Assembly (NCBI GenBank): GCA_902627565.1
Contig: CACOJM010000005.1
Location: 19,710-83,709 of the forward strand
DNA: 64,000 bases
Reading direction: 5' to 3'
Origin: an uncultured Pelagibacteraceae bacterium
GTDB taxonomy: Bacteria > Pseudomonadota > Alphaproteobacteria > Pelagibacterales > Pelagibacteraceae
The notes under the pieces are model-generated. The model was not told the origin of the DNA, made no database searches, and saw only the letters and a program-made list of their open reading frames with translations. Position 1 is the stretch's first letter. Each line of letters opens with the position of its first letter. Shown here one piece after another: positions 27,688 through 35,643 of this stretch. A program made the position numbers and the translations under genes.

Positions 27688-28284
27688 TTAAGTTAGAATA
27701 TCAACTAGTTGCCAATTTGGATTATTTGATCTGACATCTCTTGAAAAAACCCATGTATCGTAAATTTTTTTAATTTTTTCAGGATCACCAGATACAATTT
27801 TCTTATTCTTATCTTTTACGCAAGTAATTACTTCAGCCACAAAATCTACTGTAACTTTTAATATACTCTCATTTTTTTTATGATCTTTTATATTTGCTGA
27901 ATTAATTCCAATGAAAGTTATCTCTGCTGAGTGACCTCTGTTGCTTCTCTCTCTTAATGCTTGATCGAATTGATCATAAACTTTTTCACTTAACAAAGTT
28001 TTACATTTTGTAAGCTTGTTATCATCATCACTAAAATCTGTAATGATTGTTTCGTAAGCAATTTTTGCTCCAATTAGAAATTCTTTTTTTGCACTTTCGT
28101 CAAAATTTTCATTTTTTTTTATATTTTTGTTTGGATCAATATTTTTGATCATTTCTTCAAATTGTGGAGCTGGCTTTCCATCAAAGCCTGTTCTTTTACC
28201 CAAAATTCCTCTTAATCTCAAAAAAATAAAACCAGCAATCATTGCAAGTAATATGATATCAATATATTCAAAACTATAATTCAT
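27688..28284 (-). CDS. Tim44/TimA-like domain protein
   Basis: The 198-residue protein has one N-terminal membrane helix (IDIILLAMIAGFIFLRLRGILG, residues ~8-29). The segment GKRTGFDGKPAP follows, and then a soluble Tim44-like domain ending in WVFSRDVRSNNPNWQLVDI. Bacterial homologues (TimA) are the ancestors of mitochondrial Tim44. They sit at the inner membrane with an unclear role in protein transport or respiratory-complex assembly. The nearby secB gene fits a transport setting. Confidence 0.9.
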   Translation of the reverse strand: MNYSFEYIDIILLAMIAGFIFLRLRGILGKRTGFDGKPAPQFEEMIKNIDPNKNIKKNENFDESAKKEFLIGAKIAYETIITDFSDDDNKLTKCKTLLSEKVYDQFDQALRERSNRGHSAEITFIGINSANIKDHKKNESILKVTVDFVAEVITCVKDKNKKIVSGDPEKIKKIYDTWVFSRDVRSNNPNWQLVDILT

Positions 28285-28341
28285 GATCTAATAGTAATTA
28301 CTATGTTGAATAATTTCAACTAGCAATTAGATTAAAGACAA

Positions 28342-28770
28342 ATGAACACAGTAATAATCAGTATAATTTTAATACCAATAATAGAAATTTATCTATTTAT
28401 AAAAATTGGCTCTCAAATTGGTGCTTTTAATACAATTTCTCTTGTTTTTATAACAGCAATAGTTGGAATTTTTTACGCTCGTTATGAAGGCCTGAACACA
28501 CTCAGATCAGGTTTTTCTCAATTAGTGAAGAATGAATTGCCAGCTTATGAAATTTTATCAGGGGCGACAATAGCATTTGCAGCTTTGTTGTTGATAATAC
28601 CTGGGTTTGCAACAGATATAATTGGATTTTTTCTTATATTTCCTTTAACAAGAAAAATTATTTTGAAAAAATTTTCTTCACAAAATATTAAACAAAAAAA
28701 AAATATAAGTGATGATTTTATAGAAGGTGAAGCAGAAGATATAGAAGAAAACGATGACAAAAAATTATAA
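28342..28770 (+). CDS. FxsA family membrane protein
   Basis: This 142-residue inner-membrane protein starts with IPIIEIYLFIKIGSQIGAFNT. RYEGLNTLRSGFSQL and LLLIIPGFATDIIGFFLIFP follow, all typical of FxsA, a protein named for suppressing phage F exclusion of T7 when overproduced. Its normal role is unknown. The C-terminal tail is acidic and cytoplasmic. It overlaps secB by 17 bases, so the pair is co-translated; this pairing near Tim44 is conserved in Alphaproteobacteria. Confidence 0.9.
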   Translation: MNTVIISIILIPIIEIYLFIKIGSQIGAFNTISLVFITAIVGIFYARYEGLNTLRSGFSQLVKNELPAYEILSGATIAFAALLLIIPGFATDIIGFFLIFPLTRKIILKKFSSQNIKQKKNISDDFIEGEAEDIEENDDKKL

Positions 28771-29176
28771 AATCATTGCACAATTTATCAAAGATATGTC
28801 GAGTGAAACTCCTAATGTAGAAACTTATATGCATGTAAAGGATAATATTTCAAAGTATCAACTAGGTATAAATATTGATTCAAGAGCAATCAAAAATAAA
28901 ATAATCGAAGTTGATACTAAAATTAGTTATCTTGATAAAGAGGAAAATACAAAAAAATCAATTTTTGAATTTATTTACACTTCTATAGTAAAAGTTGATG
29001 AAAAAATTAAAGAAAGAAATATTTTGGAAAAAATTGTTTTGGTTGAAGTTCAAAATGAAGTTTATCCAAATATAGAAAAAACATTATTAAATTTACTTCA
29101 TAACTCTGGCTATCCTGCAATTAAGATTGAAAAAAAAATTGATTTTGAAAGTTTATACAAAAAAAACTTTAATTAA
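28754..29176 (+). CDS. secB: Protein-export chaperone SecB
   Basis: SecB is a tetrameric chaperone that keeps preproteins unfolded and hands them to SecA. The 140-residue protein shows the family opening YKIIAQFIKDMSSETPN. The VDTKISY strand and the late LLNLLHNSGYPAI stretch also fit. It is divergent but the layout of SecB is intact. Its start lies inside fxsA and its stop overlaps dnaQ on the other strand by 8 bases. Confidence 0.9.
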   Translation: MTKNYKIIAQFIKDMSSETPNVETYMHVKDNISKYQLGINIDSRAIKNKIIEVDTKISYLDKEENTKKSIFEFIYTSIVKVDEKIKERNILEKIVLVEVQNEVYPNIEKTLLNLLHNSGYPAIKIEKKIDFESLYKKNFN

Positions 29177-29834
29177 AAAAATTTTTTTTCAAATTTGTTT
29201 TCAAAAATTCTTGATGTTGTAATAACTCTTTTTCCGAAATATCAATCACTTTTTTGAAATACGAAATTTTTTTGTTATCAGCTTGATTTTTAATTGTTTC
29301 AAGGGTCTGAAAATCCAACATAGGCTCTTTTTGATCAGTCAGATTAATATAAACTTTGGCTAACAAATCACAATCAATCAAAGCAGTATGTTTTGATCTT
29401 TTTGAATTATCAATTCTATATCTTTTACATAGGGCATCTAAACTTATTGAAGATCCAGGAAATTTATCTCGTGCTAAAATTAAAGTATCTACAATCTCAT
29501 TATTAATTTTTTCTTTACCAAGTATTTTAAGTTCATTATTCAAATGTGACAAATCAAACTCTGCATTATGAATGATCAGTCTTTTACCACTTATAAAGTT
29601 TAAAAAATCTTCAGCAATTTCTTCAAATTTTTTTTGTTTTGACAAAAAATCATCTGTATATCCGTGCACTTCAAATGCTTTCTCTGAAACTTTTCTTTGG
29701 GGGTTAAGATAACAGTGAAAAGTTTTTTTTGTTGGTATTAAATTATTAAGTTCTATACATCCTATTTCAACAATTCTATGACCTTCCTTCACTTTAAGAC
29801 CAGTGGTTTCTGTATCAAGCACAATTTCTATCAT
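29169..29834 (-). CDS. dnaQ: DNA polymerase III epsilon subunit (3'-5' exonuclease) DnaQ
   Basis: DnaQ proofreads for the replicative polymerase. The 221-residue DEDDh exonuclease shows motif I VLDTETTGL, motif II HNAEFDLSHLN and motif III HTALIDCDLLAKVY. A C-terminal tail for polymerase binding follows. Gene order ppsR-maf-aroE-coaE-dnaQ next to the origin is a hallmark of Alphaproteobacteria, and each of these genes overlaps the next by 4-8 bases. Confidence 0.96.
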   Translation of the reverse strand: MIEIVLDTETTGLKVKEGHRIVEIGCIELNNLIPTKKTFHCYLNPQRKVSEKAFEVHGYTDDFLSKQKKFEEIAEDFLNFISGKRLIIHNAEFDLSHLNNELKILGKEKINNEIVDTLILARDKFPGSSISLDALCKRYRIDNSKRSKHTALIDCDLLAKVYINLTDQKEPMLDFQTLETIKNQADNKKISYFKKVIDISEKELLQHQEFLKTNLKKNFFN

Positions 29835-30403
29835 TTTTTAATTTGATCTAGAATGTATCTTAATGATTTTTTAGCCGAATTGTTAGAAAAATTATTTTTG
29901 ATAATAAAATTTGACCTCCTTTTTTTAACATCTAACGGGAGTTGAAATTTTTTAAAAATTCTTAAAAGTTTACTATTATAATCCTCTCTTTTTAAAAGTC
30001 TTTTTTTTATTTCTTTATCTTTTGCATGAACAAAAATTACTATATCATTTTTAAGATTTATTTTATTCTCAAAATAAAGGGGGATATCTAATACTACAAT
30101 TTTTTTGTATCTGTTTTTATTTAAAAAAAGGCTCAATTTTTTTCTTACAATTGGATGAACAATTTTTGACAATTTTTTTAAATTGTTTTGATTAGATAAA
30201 ATACACTCAATTAATTGATGTTTTTTTAAAGGATAAGAAAAATTAATTTTTGGGAATTGTTTTTTTATTTTTTGATAACATTTCCTGTCACTTTTATAAA
30301 TTTTTGAAACCTCATAATCTGCATTAAATAATGGAAACCCTAAAAGTCTGGAAATATATGTTTTTCCAGATCCAATACCGCCTACTAAAACAATTCTAAT
30401 CAT
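29831..30403 (-). CDS. coaE: Dephospho-CoA kinase CoaE
   Basis: CoaE phosphorylates dephospho-CoA in the last step of coenzyme A synthesis. The 190-residue P-loop kinase starts VLVGGIGSGKTYISRLLG. It shows the NADYEVSKIY and IVVLDIPLYFENKI segments (CoaE DIPLLFE), then the lid region with KRLLKREDYNSK. It overlaps aroE by 8 bases and dnaQ by 4. Confidence 0.95.
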   Translation of the reverse strand: MIRIVLVGGIGSGKTYISRLLGFPLFNADYEVSKIYKSDRKCYQKIKKQFPKINFSYPLKKHQLIECILSNQNNLKKLSKIVHPIVRKKLSLFLNKNRYKKIVVLDIPLYFENKINLKNDIVIFVHAKDKEIKKRLLKREDYNSKLLRIFKKFQLPLDVKKRRSNFIIKNNFSNNSAKKSLRYILDQIKK

Positions 30404-31196
30404 CTTTTATAAAATCTAAAAATTTTTTATCTAAATTTGGTAGTAAATTATTCCAGCACTGAAAGGCTTTTTGAGCTTGATAAGCTAACATAAGTTTACC
30501 GTTAATAGAACGATGTCCATCTGATTTTGCTTTAGATAAAAAATTAGTTACCGGTGGATTATATATAGTATCATAAAAAATTTTATGATTCTCTAGATTA
30601 TCAAAGTCGATATTTATTTTATCGTCAGATTTAAGACCGATGCTTGTTGCATTTATTACAATATCAAAATTAGTTACTTCTCCCCATTTCAATAATTGTA
30701 ATTCAGGATATTTTATTTTCAATTTTTCTATTTTGTAAAATGTTCTATTGGTTAAAAAAATTTCTTTTACAGATAAATCTTTGAGTGCAGTTATAATAGA
30801 CGGAACTACACCACCTGCCCCAATTATAAAAGCTATTTTATCCTTTAAGTAAATATTTTGATTAATTAAAGATTCTTTAAACCCATAAATATCTGTATTA
30901 TCTCCAACAATCATATTATCACTTTTATAAACTGTATTTACTGATTCTGTTTTTTTTGCCAAATCTGACAATTTATCTAAAAACGGTATTATTTTTTGCT
31001 TATATGGAACAGTAACATTTATTCCATGTATTTTCTCATTTTTAATATCATTTACTACATTTTTTAATTCATTTTCAGAAATTTCTTTTTTTTCATAAAC
31101 TGCATTAATATTATTTCTCTCAAACCAGTAATTGTGAATCTTCGGAGACAGTGAATGACTTACTGGGTTTCCTATAATAAAATATTTTTTAGTCAT
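30396..31196 (-). CDS. aroE: Shikimate dehydrogenase AroE
   Basis: AroE reduces 3-dehydroshikimate with NADPH in aromatic amino-acid synthesis. The 266-residue protein starts FIIGNPVSHSLSPKIHNYWF. It shows GINVTVPYKQKII with the catalytic Lys, NTDIYGF, the nucleotide loop IGAGGVVPSII and NATSIGL. C-terminal LAYQAQKAFQCW is usual. The A in GAGGVVPS replaces the more common GAGGAARA pattern but the glycines are kept. Confidence 0.96.
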   Translation of the reverse strand: MTKKYFIIGNPVSHSLSPKIHNYWFERNNINAVYEKKEISENELKNVVNDIKNEKIHGINVTVPYKQKIIPFLDKLSDLAKKTESVNTVYKSDNMIVGDNTDIYGFKESLINQNIYLKDKIAFIIGAGGVVPSIITALKDLSVKEIFLTNRTFYKIEKLKIKYPELQLLKWGEVTNFDIVINATSIGLKSDDKINIDFDNLENHKIFYDTIYNPPVTNFLSKAKSDGHRSINGKLMLAYQAQKAFQCWNNLLPNLDKKFLDFIKDD

Positions 31197-31779
31197 TTTG
31201 TTGATTTAAATATTCTTTTATCCTTTCTACTGGAATTCCCATTATAGTATTCTCATTTCCCTCTATTTTTGAAAACAAGCTTCTGCCAAGACCTTCTATT
31301 TGATAAACATTATAAGAGTATAACGCGTCATCGCTTATTTTGGATAAATATTTTTCTAATTCACTTTCTTCCATTTTTTTCATTGTGAGAGTGGCCTTAT
31401 CAGTATAATTCCATATCATATTCCCTCCCTTAGATATGCAAACAGAACTTATTAACTGGTGTGTTTCGCCGTTTAAATTATTTAATATTTTTAGTGCTTC
31501 TTTTCTATTCTCTGGTTTTGATATCACCCTTCCCTTTAGGTCAATTACACTATCAGCTCCAATTACATAGCTTTCGGGAAATTTTTGACTTACTTTATTA
31601 GATTTAAGTTCAGCAAGATTTTTTGATATAATTTCTGGAGAAGCATTTTGTTTTTCCAAGCTTTTTTTAATTATATCTTCATCAATATTAGAAGGTTGAA
31701 CGTTGCAAATAATATTGTTTTTTTCTAAAATTTCTTTTCTGACTTTGCTTTTTGAAGCTAAAATAATTTTTTTAACCAT
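31189..31779 (-). CDS. maf: Maf-family nucleotide pyrophosphatase
   Basis: Maf proteins hydrolyse non-canonical or modified nucleoside triphosphates. The 196-residue protein starts ILASKSKVRKEIL and keeps VIGADSVIDLKG. The N-terminal ASxSxxR and central GADT-like motifs identify it; Ser replaces the usual Thr in GADT. It lies between ppsR and aroE, overlapping each by 8 bases, in the conserved origin-proximal block. Which nucleotide (dTTP/UTP or m7GTP type) it favours cannot be decided by eye. Confidence 0.93.
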   Translation of the reverse strand: MVKKIILASKSKVRKEILEKNNIICNVQPSNIDEDIIKKSLEKQNASPEIISKNLAELKSNKVSQKFPESYVIGADSVIDLKGRVISKPENRKEALKILNNLNGETHQLISSVCISKGGNMIWNYTDKATLTMKKMEESELEKYLSKISDDALYSYNVYQIEGLGRSLFSKIEGNENTIMGIPVERIKEYLNQQND

Positions 31780-32602
31780 TTTTTTTACTTAGATAAATCT
31801 CATGAATCTTAATTACTGATGCTGCTGTTTCTTCAACAGATTTTCTCGTCACGTCTATTGTTGGCCACTTATATTTTTTAAATGTTGCTTTAGCATCATC
31901 TACTTCTTTCCTAATAATTTCCAAATTTGTATAATCTTGGCTTTTTGTTTCTTTCAACGAATTAATTCTGTTCTTTCTAATATCTGCTAGCCTTTCGGCC
32001 TCTGATGTTAAGCCAATTACACAAAATGCATCTGGATTTTTCTTCAAATTATCAGGTAAAGAATTATGATTCACCAAAGGAATATTTGTTGTTTTGTAGC
32101 CTTTATTGGCCAAATATATTGATGTAGGGGTTTTGCTGGTCCTGCTTACTCCTAATAAGATTATATCAGATTTTTCAACATCATTTAATAAATTCCCGTC
32201 ATCATGATTCATTGTAAATTGTATGGCTTCAATCCTATTATAATATTCTTCGTTTAAAGCGTATTGACCACTAGGTTCATGAGATGCTTCTTGATTAAAT
32301 AACTTTGAAAAACTTAAAATTAAACTTCCAAGAACCCCAAAACATGGAATTTTTTTTTCATTACATGAATTTGCTAAAAATTTAGCTAAATTATTATCGA
32401 CAATTGTGTATAAAATTATTGAATTTTCTTCTTTCACCGCCAAATCTAGTATTTTGAGTATTTGGTTCTCGGTTCTGGTGAAAGAATATGAATTAACTTT
32501 ACATTCAATATTTTTAAATTGTGCCTTTAATGACAAAAAAATTCTCTCTAATGTTTCCCCAGTAGAGTCGGAAATTAAGAAAATTTGGTAAGTATTACTC
32601 AT
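31772..32602 (-). CDS. ppsR: Bifunctional PEP synthase / PPDK regulatory protein (kinase/pyrophosphorylase)
   Basis: These DUF299 proteins use ADP to phosphorylate, and phosphate to reactivate, PEP synthetase or pyruvate phosphate dikinase. The 276-residue protein starts FLISDSTGETLERIF. It shows the P-loop LLGVSRTSKTPTSIYLANKG and the ending DVTRKSVEETAASVI. It is the first minus-strand gene left of the inferred origin, so it begins the leftward leading-strand block. Confidence 0.93.
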   Translation of the reverse strand: MSNTYQIFLISDSTGETLERIFLSLKAQFKNIECKVNSYSFTRTENQILKILDLAVKEENSIILYTIVDNNLAKFLANSCNEKKIPCFGVLGSLILSFSKLFNQEASHEPSGQYALNEEYYNRIEAIQFTMNHDDGNLLNDVEKSDIILLGVSRTSKTPTSIYLANKGYKTTNIPLVNHNSLPDNLKKNPDAFCVIGLTSEAERLADIRKNRINSLKETKSQDYTNLEIIRKEVDDAKATFKKYKWPTIDVTRKSVEETAASVIKIHEIYLSKKNG

Positions 32603-32604
32603 GT

Positions 32605-32632
32605 ATATCTTGTTAATATCTTTGTAATATCT
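32605..32632 (+). repeat. Three phased ATATCT repeats in the origin region
   Basis: ATATCT occurs at 32605-32610, 32616-32621 and 32627-32632, exactly 11 bases apart, within the larger unit AATATCTTtGT. This is close to one helical turn, so a protein could bind one face of the DNA. Related TATCT occurs at 32825-32829 and 32841-32845, with its complement AGATA at 32835-32839, at the other end of the same gap. Confidence 0.55.
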
Positions 32633-32814
32633 AAATAAAATTAAACAAATTTATTTTTTTTTAAAATTGCTTGAAAAACAAGGGTTTTATTAACAAAATT
32701 AATCCTGTGGGAAATAAATATACAAATGGTTGGGTAAATTCAAAATAACAAGTAAATTAATTTAAAAATTATGAATAAAACGGTTAATAAAATGTTGATA
32801 AATAATAATTACCA

Positions 32815-32832
32815 TTATTCACATTATCTACT
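32815..32832 (+). other. Tandem pair of DnaA-box-like 9-mers
   Basis: TTATTCACA (32815-32823) is followed without a gap by TTATCTACT (32824-32832). The first differs from TTATCCACA at one position, the second at two. Back-to-back boxes on the same strand would place two DnaA molecules side by side about 30 bases before the hemE start. Confidence 0.55.
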
Positions 32833-32862
32833 AAAGATACTATCTAAATATATATTAATATA

Positions 32863-33864
32863 ATGACACCTATAAATAGAGTTTTAAAAGAAAAGAATAC
32901 AACTATCAACCCAATTTGGATTATGAGACAAGCTGGAAGATATTTGCCTGAATTTCGAGATATTAGAAAATTAAATACTGATTTTATAAAATTATGTTTA
33001 AACACAAAATTAGCAAAAGAAATTACCTTACAGCCTCTTAAAAGATTTGATTTAGACGCTGCAATAATCTTTTCTGATATTCTAATGTTGCCATATGCTC
33101 TAAACCAAAAAGTTGAATTCAAAAAAAATTTTGGCCCTATTCTGGGTGAATTGGATTTAGATGATATATTAAATGTGAATGAAGATGAATTTGTTCAAAA
33201 AATTTATCCAGTTTACGACGCAATAAATATGGTTAGCAATGATAATCTTACTAAAAATAAGAGTACAATCGGGTTTGTTGGAGCGCCATGGACATTATTG
33301 GTTTATATGCTTAATAAACAATCACCAAAATTAGGATTAAAAAAAGATTTTTTTGAAGATAAATCTTTAATTAAAAAATTGTTAATTATTATAGAAAAAT
33401 TTTTAAAAATTCATATAAAAAATCAAATTAATAATGGAGCAGATGTTATTCAAATCTTTGATAGTTGGGCAGGGTTGTTAGAAAAGAAAGACTTATCAGA
33501 ATATATATATGATCCAACTTTAAGTTTAGTAAATTTCGTTAAATCTTTAAACATACCAGTGATATGTTTTCCTAGAGAAATTAAAAATTATAAGGAATTT
33601 TGTGAGATTGTAAAACCAGACGCAATAAACATCGACTACAACACGAATCCTAAAATAATAGTTAATAACATAAAAATTCCGGTTCAAGGCGGACTAGATC
33701 CTAAAATATTGTTAACAGACAAGGAAATATTAAAAAAAGAAGCTACAAAATATCTCGATATTTTTAAAGATCATCCATATATATTTAATTTAGGACATGG
33801 AGTACTTCCGGAAACAGATCCAAATATGTTTGATTATTTGGTTAAAACAGTAAAAAATTATTAA
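32863..33864 (+). CDS. hemE: Uroporphyrinogen decarboxylase HemE
   Basis: HemE removes four carboxyl groups from uroporphyrinogen III to give coproporphyrinogen III. The 333-residue protein carries the family signatures IWIMRQAGRYLPEFR and GFVGAPWTLLVYM, with the AAIIFSDILMLPYAL segment holding the catalytic Asp. It is the first plus-strand gene right of the inferred origin. HemE next to oriC is one of the most stable features of alphaproteobacterial chromosomes. The hemH gene follows one base later. Confidence 0.97.
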   Translation: MTPINRVLKEKNTTINPIWIMRQAGRYLPEFRDIRKLNTDFIKLCLNTKLAKEITLQPLKRFDLDAAIIFSDILMLPYALNQKVEFKKNFGPILGELDLDDILNVNEDEFVQKIYPVYDAINMVSNDNLTKNKSTIGFVGAPWTLLVYMLNKQSPKLGLKKDFFEDKSLIKKLLIIIEKFLKIHIKNQINNGADVIQIFDSWAGLLEKKDLSEYIYDPTLSLVNFVKSLNIPVICFPREIKNYKEFCEIVKPDAINIDYNTNPKIIVNNIKIPVQGGLDPKILLTDKEILKKEATKYLDIFKDHPYIFNLGHGVLPETDPNMFDYLVKTVKNY

Positions 33865-33865
33865 A

Positions 33866-34984
33866 ATGAGTCAGACCTATAAACACCCAAAAAGAAAAAC
33901 CAAAGTTGTTTTTGTACAACTCGGATCTCCCTCTGAACCAACAACTAAAGCTTTAAGAAAATATCTTAGAAAATTTTTAGGAGACCCTAGAGTAGTTGAC
34001 ATTAATCCATGGTTATGGAAAATAATTTTGAATTTTTTTGTATTGCCTTTTAGACCTAGAAAATCTGCAAAACTTTATGCAAGAATTTGGGATGGAAAAA
34101 GTTTCCCTTTGATTACCAATACAAGAGATTTTACAAAAAATGTGAGGGATGAGTTAAAAAAAATTGATCCTCATGGCTATGTTGAGGTGAATCATGCATT
34201 TCTTTTATCTCCTCCATATGTAAATGAAATTTACGATAGCTGGGAAGATGATTTAAAAAAAGGTGTTGGAGCAACAAAGTTAATGGTAATACCAATGTTT
34301 CCTCAATATTCTGAAAGCACAATAGCATCTGGCATAGATGCATTAGCCAAAGAACTATCTAAAAGAGTTAAAATTCCAACTTTCGAAGTTATTACGAATT
34401 TTCACAGAACACATGCGTTCATAAACAACTCTGTAATACAAGTAGATACAAAGATAAATGAGCTCAAACAGCAAGGAAAAAAAATTGATAATTTAATAAT
34501 CACTTTTCATGGTATGCAAAAAAGAAGAATTGTTAATAAAGGAGACGATTATTATAGACATTGTTATGAAACATTTTGTTTAATCACAAATAATTTAAAA
34601 AATATCAAACCTGAGCAATGTACGATGAGTTTTCAAAGCCGTTTTGGATCTGAGGAATGGATTACCCCTTACACCGAAGATGTAGTAAAACAATTAATTA
34701 CCGACGGAAAAAAAGAAATAGCCATATACTCTCCAAGTTTTGTTGCTGATTGTCTTGAGACTACAGATGAATTAGGTCATGAGCTTGTAAATGATGCAAA
34801 AGATTGGGGAGGCAATATTTATCCTATAGAATGTTTAAATACCAAAGAAAATTGGTGTAAAGATTTCGCAAAATACACATTTATACAAGCCGAGGGGTCT
34901 GCCCAAGATAAAGAGGACATAGAATATCAGCTAGATCAAAAGTTCTATGAAAAAATGCCCAAACAAGAAATGAATAAGTCATAA
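33866..34984 (+). CDS. hemH: Ferrochelatase HemH
   Basis: HemH inserts iron into protoporphyrin IX. The 372-residue protein starts with a basic stretch, then VVFVQLGSPSEPT. It shows the catalytic His in ITFHGMQKRR, then FQSRFGSEEWITPYTED and SPSFVADCLETTDELG. It is somewhat longer than the usual 320-350, with a C-terminal extension after the core. No iron-sulfur cysteine set is seen. It is joined to hemE by a one-base gap and followed by the HemG-like gene, completing the protoporphyrinogen-to-haem steps. Confidence 0.96.
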   Translation: MSQTYKHPKRKTKVVFVQLGSPSEPTTKALRKYLRKFLGDPRVVDINPWLWKIILNFFVLPFRPRKSAKLYARIWDGKSFPLITNTRDFTKNVRDELKKIDPHGYVEVNHAFLLSPPYVNEIYDSWEDDLKKGVGATKLMVIPMFPQYSESTIASGIDALAKELSKRVKIPTFEVITNFHRTHAFINNSVIQVDTKINELKQQGKKIDNLIITFHGMQKRRIVNKGDDYYRHCYETFCLITNNLKNIKPEQCTMSFQSRFGSEEWITPYTEDVVKQLITDGKKEIAIYSPSFVADCLETTDELGHELVNDAKDWGGNIYPIECLNTKENWCKDFAKYTFIQAEGSAQDKEDIEYQLDQKFYEKMPKQEMNKS

Positions 34985-34996
34985 TGTTACCTCAAC

Positions 34997-35524
34997 ATGT
35001 CTAGTTTTTTAATTATTTATTCAAGTACCGATGGTCATACAAAAAGAATTTGTGAAAGAATAAAAAGTTTTTTAAATGAAGGAAGCTTAGTTAAACTCAT
35101 TTCTTTAAAAGAGGTGAAAAAAATTAATTTGTCCGATTTTGAAAAAATTATAATTGGTGCAAGTATAAGATATGGTAGACACTCTAAAGAATTATATAAA
35201 TTTGTAAATTTAAATAAAGATATTTTAAATCAAAGACAATCTGCTTTTTTTTCAGTGAATGTTGTTGCAAGAAAATTAGAAAAAAATACAGCTGCAACAA
35301 ATCCTTATATTAAAAAGTTTTTAAAAATTTCTGATTGGAAACCAAAAAAAATAAAAGTCTTTGCGGGAAAAGTTGATTATCCTAATTATAATTTTTTCGA
35401 TAAATATATAATTAAACTTATAATGTTTATTACCAATGGTCCGACAGATGTTTCTCAAACGTACGAATTCACAGATTGGTCAAAAGTCGATGATTTTACA
35501 AAGGAACTTAAAAATAGTTACTAA
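34997..35524 (+). CDS. hemG: HemG-type protoporphyrinogen oxidase (flavodoxin fold)
   Basis: The 175-residue protein begins FLIIYSSTDGHTKRICERI, the FMN phosphate loop of flavodoxins. It goes on with IIGASIRYGRHSKELYKFV and SAFFSVNVVARK, which are HemG hallmarks. Near the end ITNGPTDVSQTYEFTDW fits the HemG consensus. HemG oxidises protoporphyrinogen IX and passes electrons to quinones. Its location after hemE-hemH supports the call. Most Alphaproteobacteria have the unrelated HemJ here, so this may be a replacement in place. Confidence 0.92.
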   Translation: MSSFLIIYSSTDGHTKRICERIKSFLNEGSLVKLISLKEVKKINLSDFEKIIIGASIRYGRHSKELYKFVNLNKDILNQRQSAFFSVNVVARKLEKNTAATNPYIKKFLKISDWKPKKIKVFAGKVDYPNYNFFDKYIIKLIMFITNGPTDVSQTYEFTDWSKVDDFTKELKNSY

Positions 35525-35615
35525 ATATTAACAAAAAGCTCATATTTTACTGATTTTTTTTAATATTTCATAAACTCCCTTGAAATAGTTTAAAGAGTAT
35601 ATATATTAACAGAAA

Positions 35616-35633
35616 TTGATAAGTCCTTATCAA
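35616..35633 (+). repeat. Perfect inverted repeat before rho
   Basis: TTGATAAG (35616-35623) and CTTATCAA (35626-35633) form a perfect 8-base-pair inverted repeat with a two-base centre, ending ten bases before the rho ATG. The rest of the 119-base gap (35525-35643) is AT-rich, with no Shine-Dalgarno. As DNA it looks like a dimer operator; a two-base loop is too tight for a full hairpin in RNA unless the top pairs open. Confidence 0.5.
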
Positions 35634-35643
35634 ATTAAAAATC

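Larger units (their letters stand above)
32603..32862. other. oriC: Putative chromosomal replication origin (oriC)
   Basis: This 260-base gap is the longest in the window and lies between divergent ppsR and hemE, the place of the origin in Caulobacter and other Alphaproteobacteria. It is very AT-rich, with a long T tract at 32650-32663. DnaA-box-like 9-mers are TTATTCACA at 32815-32823 (8 of 9 to TTATCCACA), TTATCTACT directly after it, TGTTGATAA at 32793-32801 (8 of 9, reverse), TTATTAACA at 32687-32695 and TGTGGGAAA at 32706-32714 (both 7 of 9). An ATATCT motif recurs three times with an 11-base period at 32605-32632. No open reading frame of coding quality is present. Confidence 0.78.

Noticed and set aside
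32844..33122. Minus-strand frame across the hemE start and origin edge
   Set aside because: It is antisense to conserved hemE codons and its start part lies in gene sequence; no family pattern.
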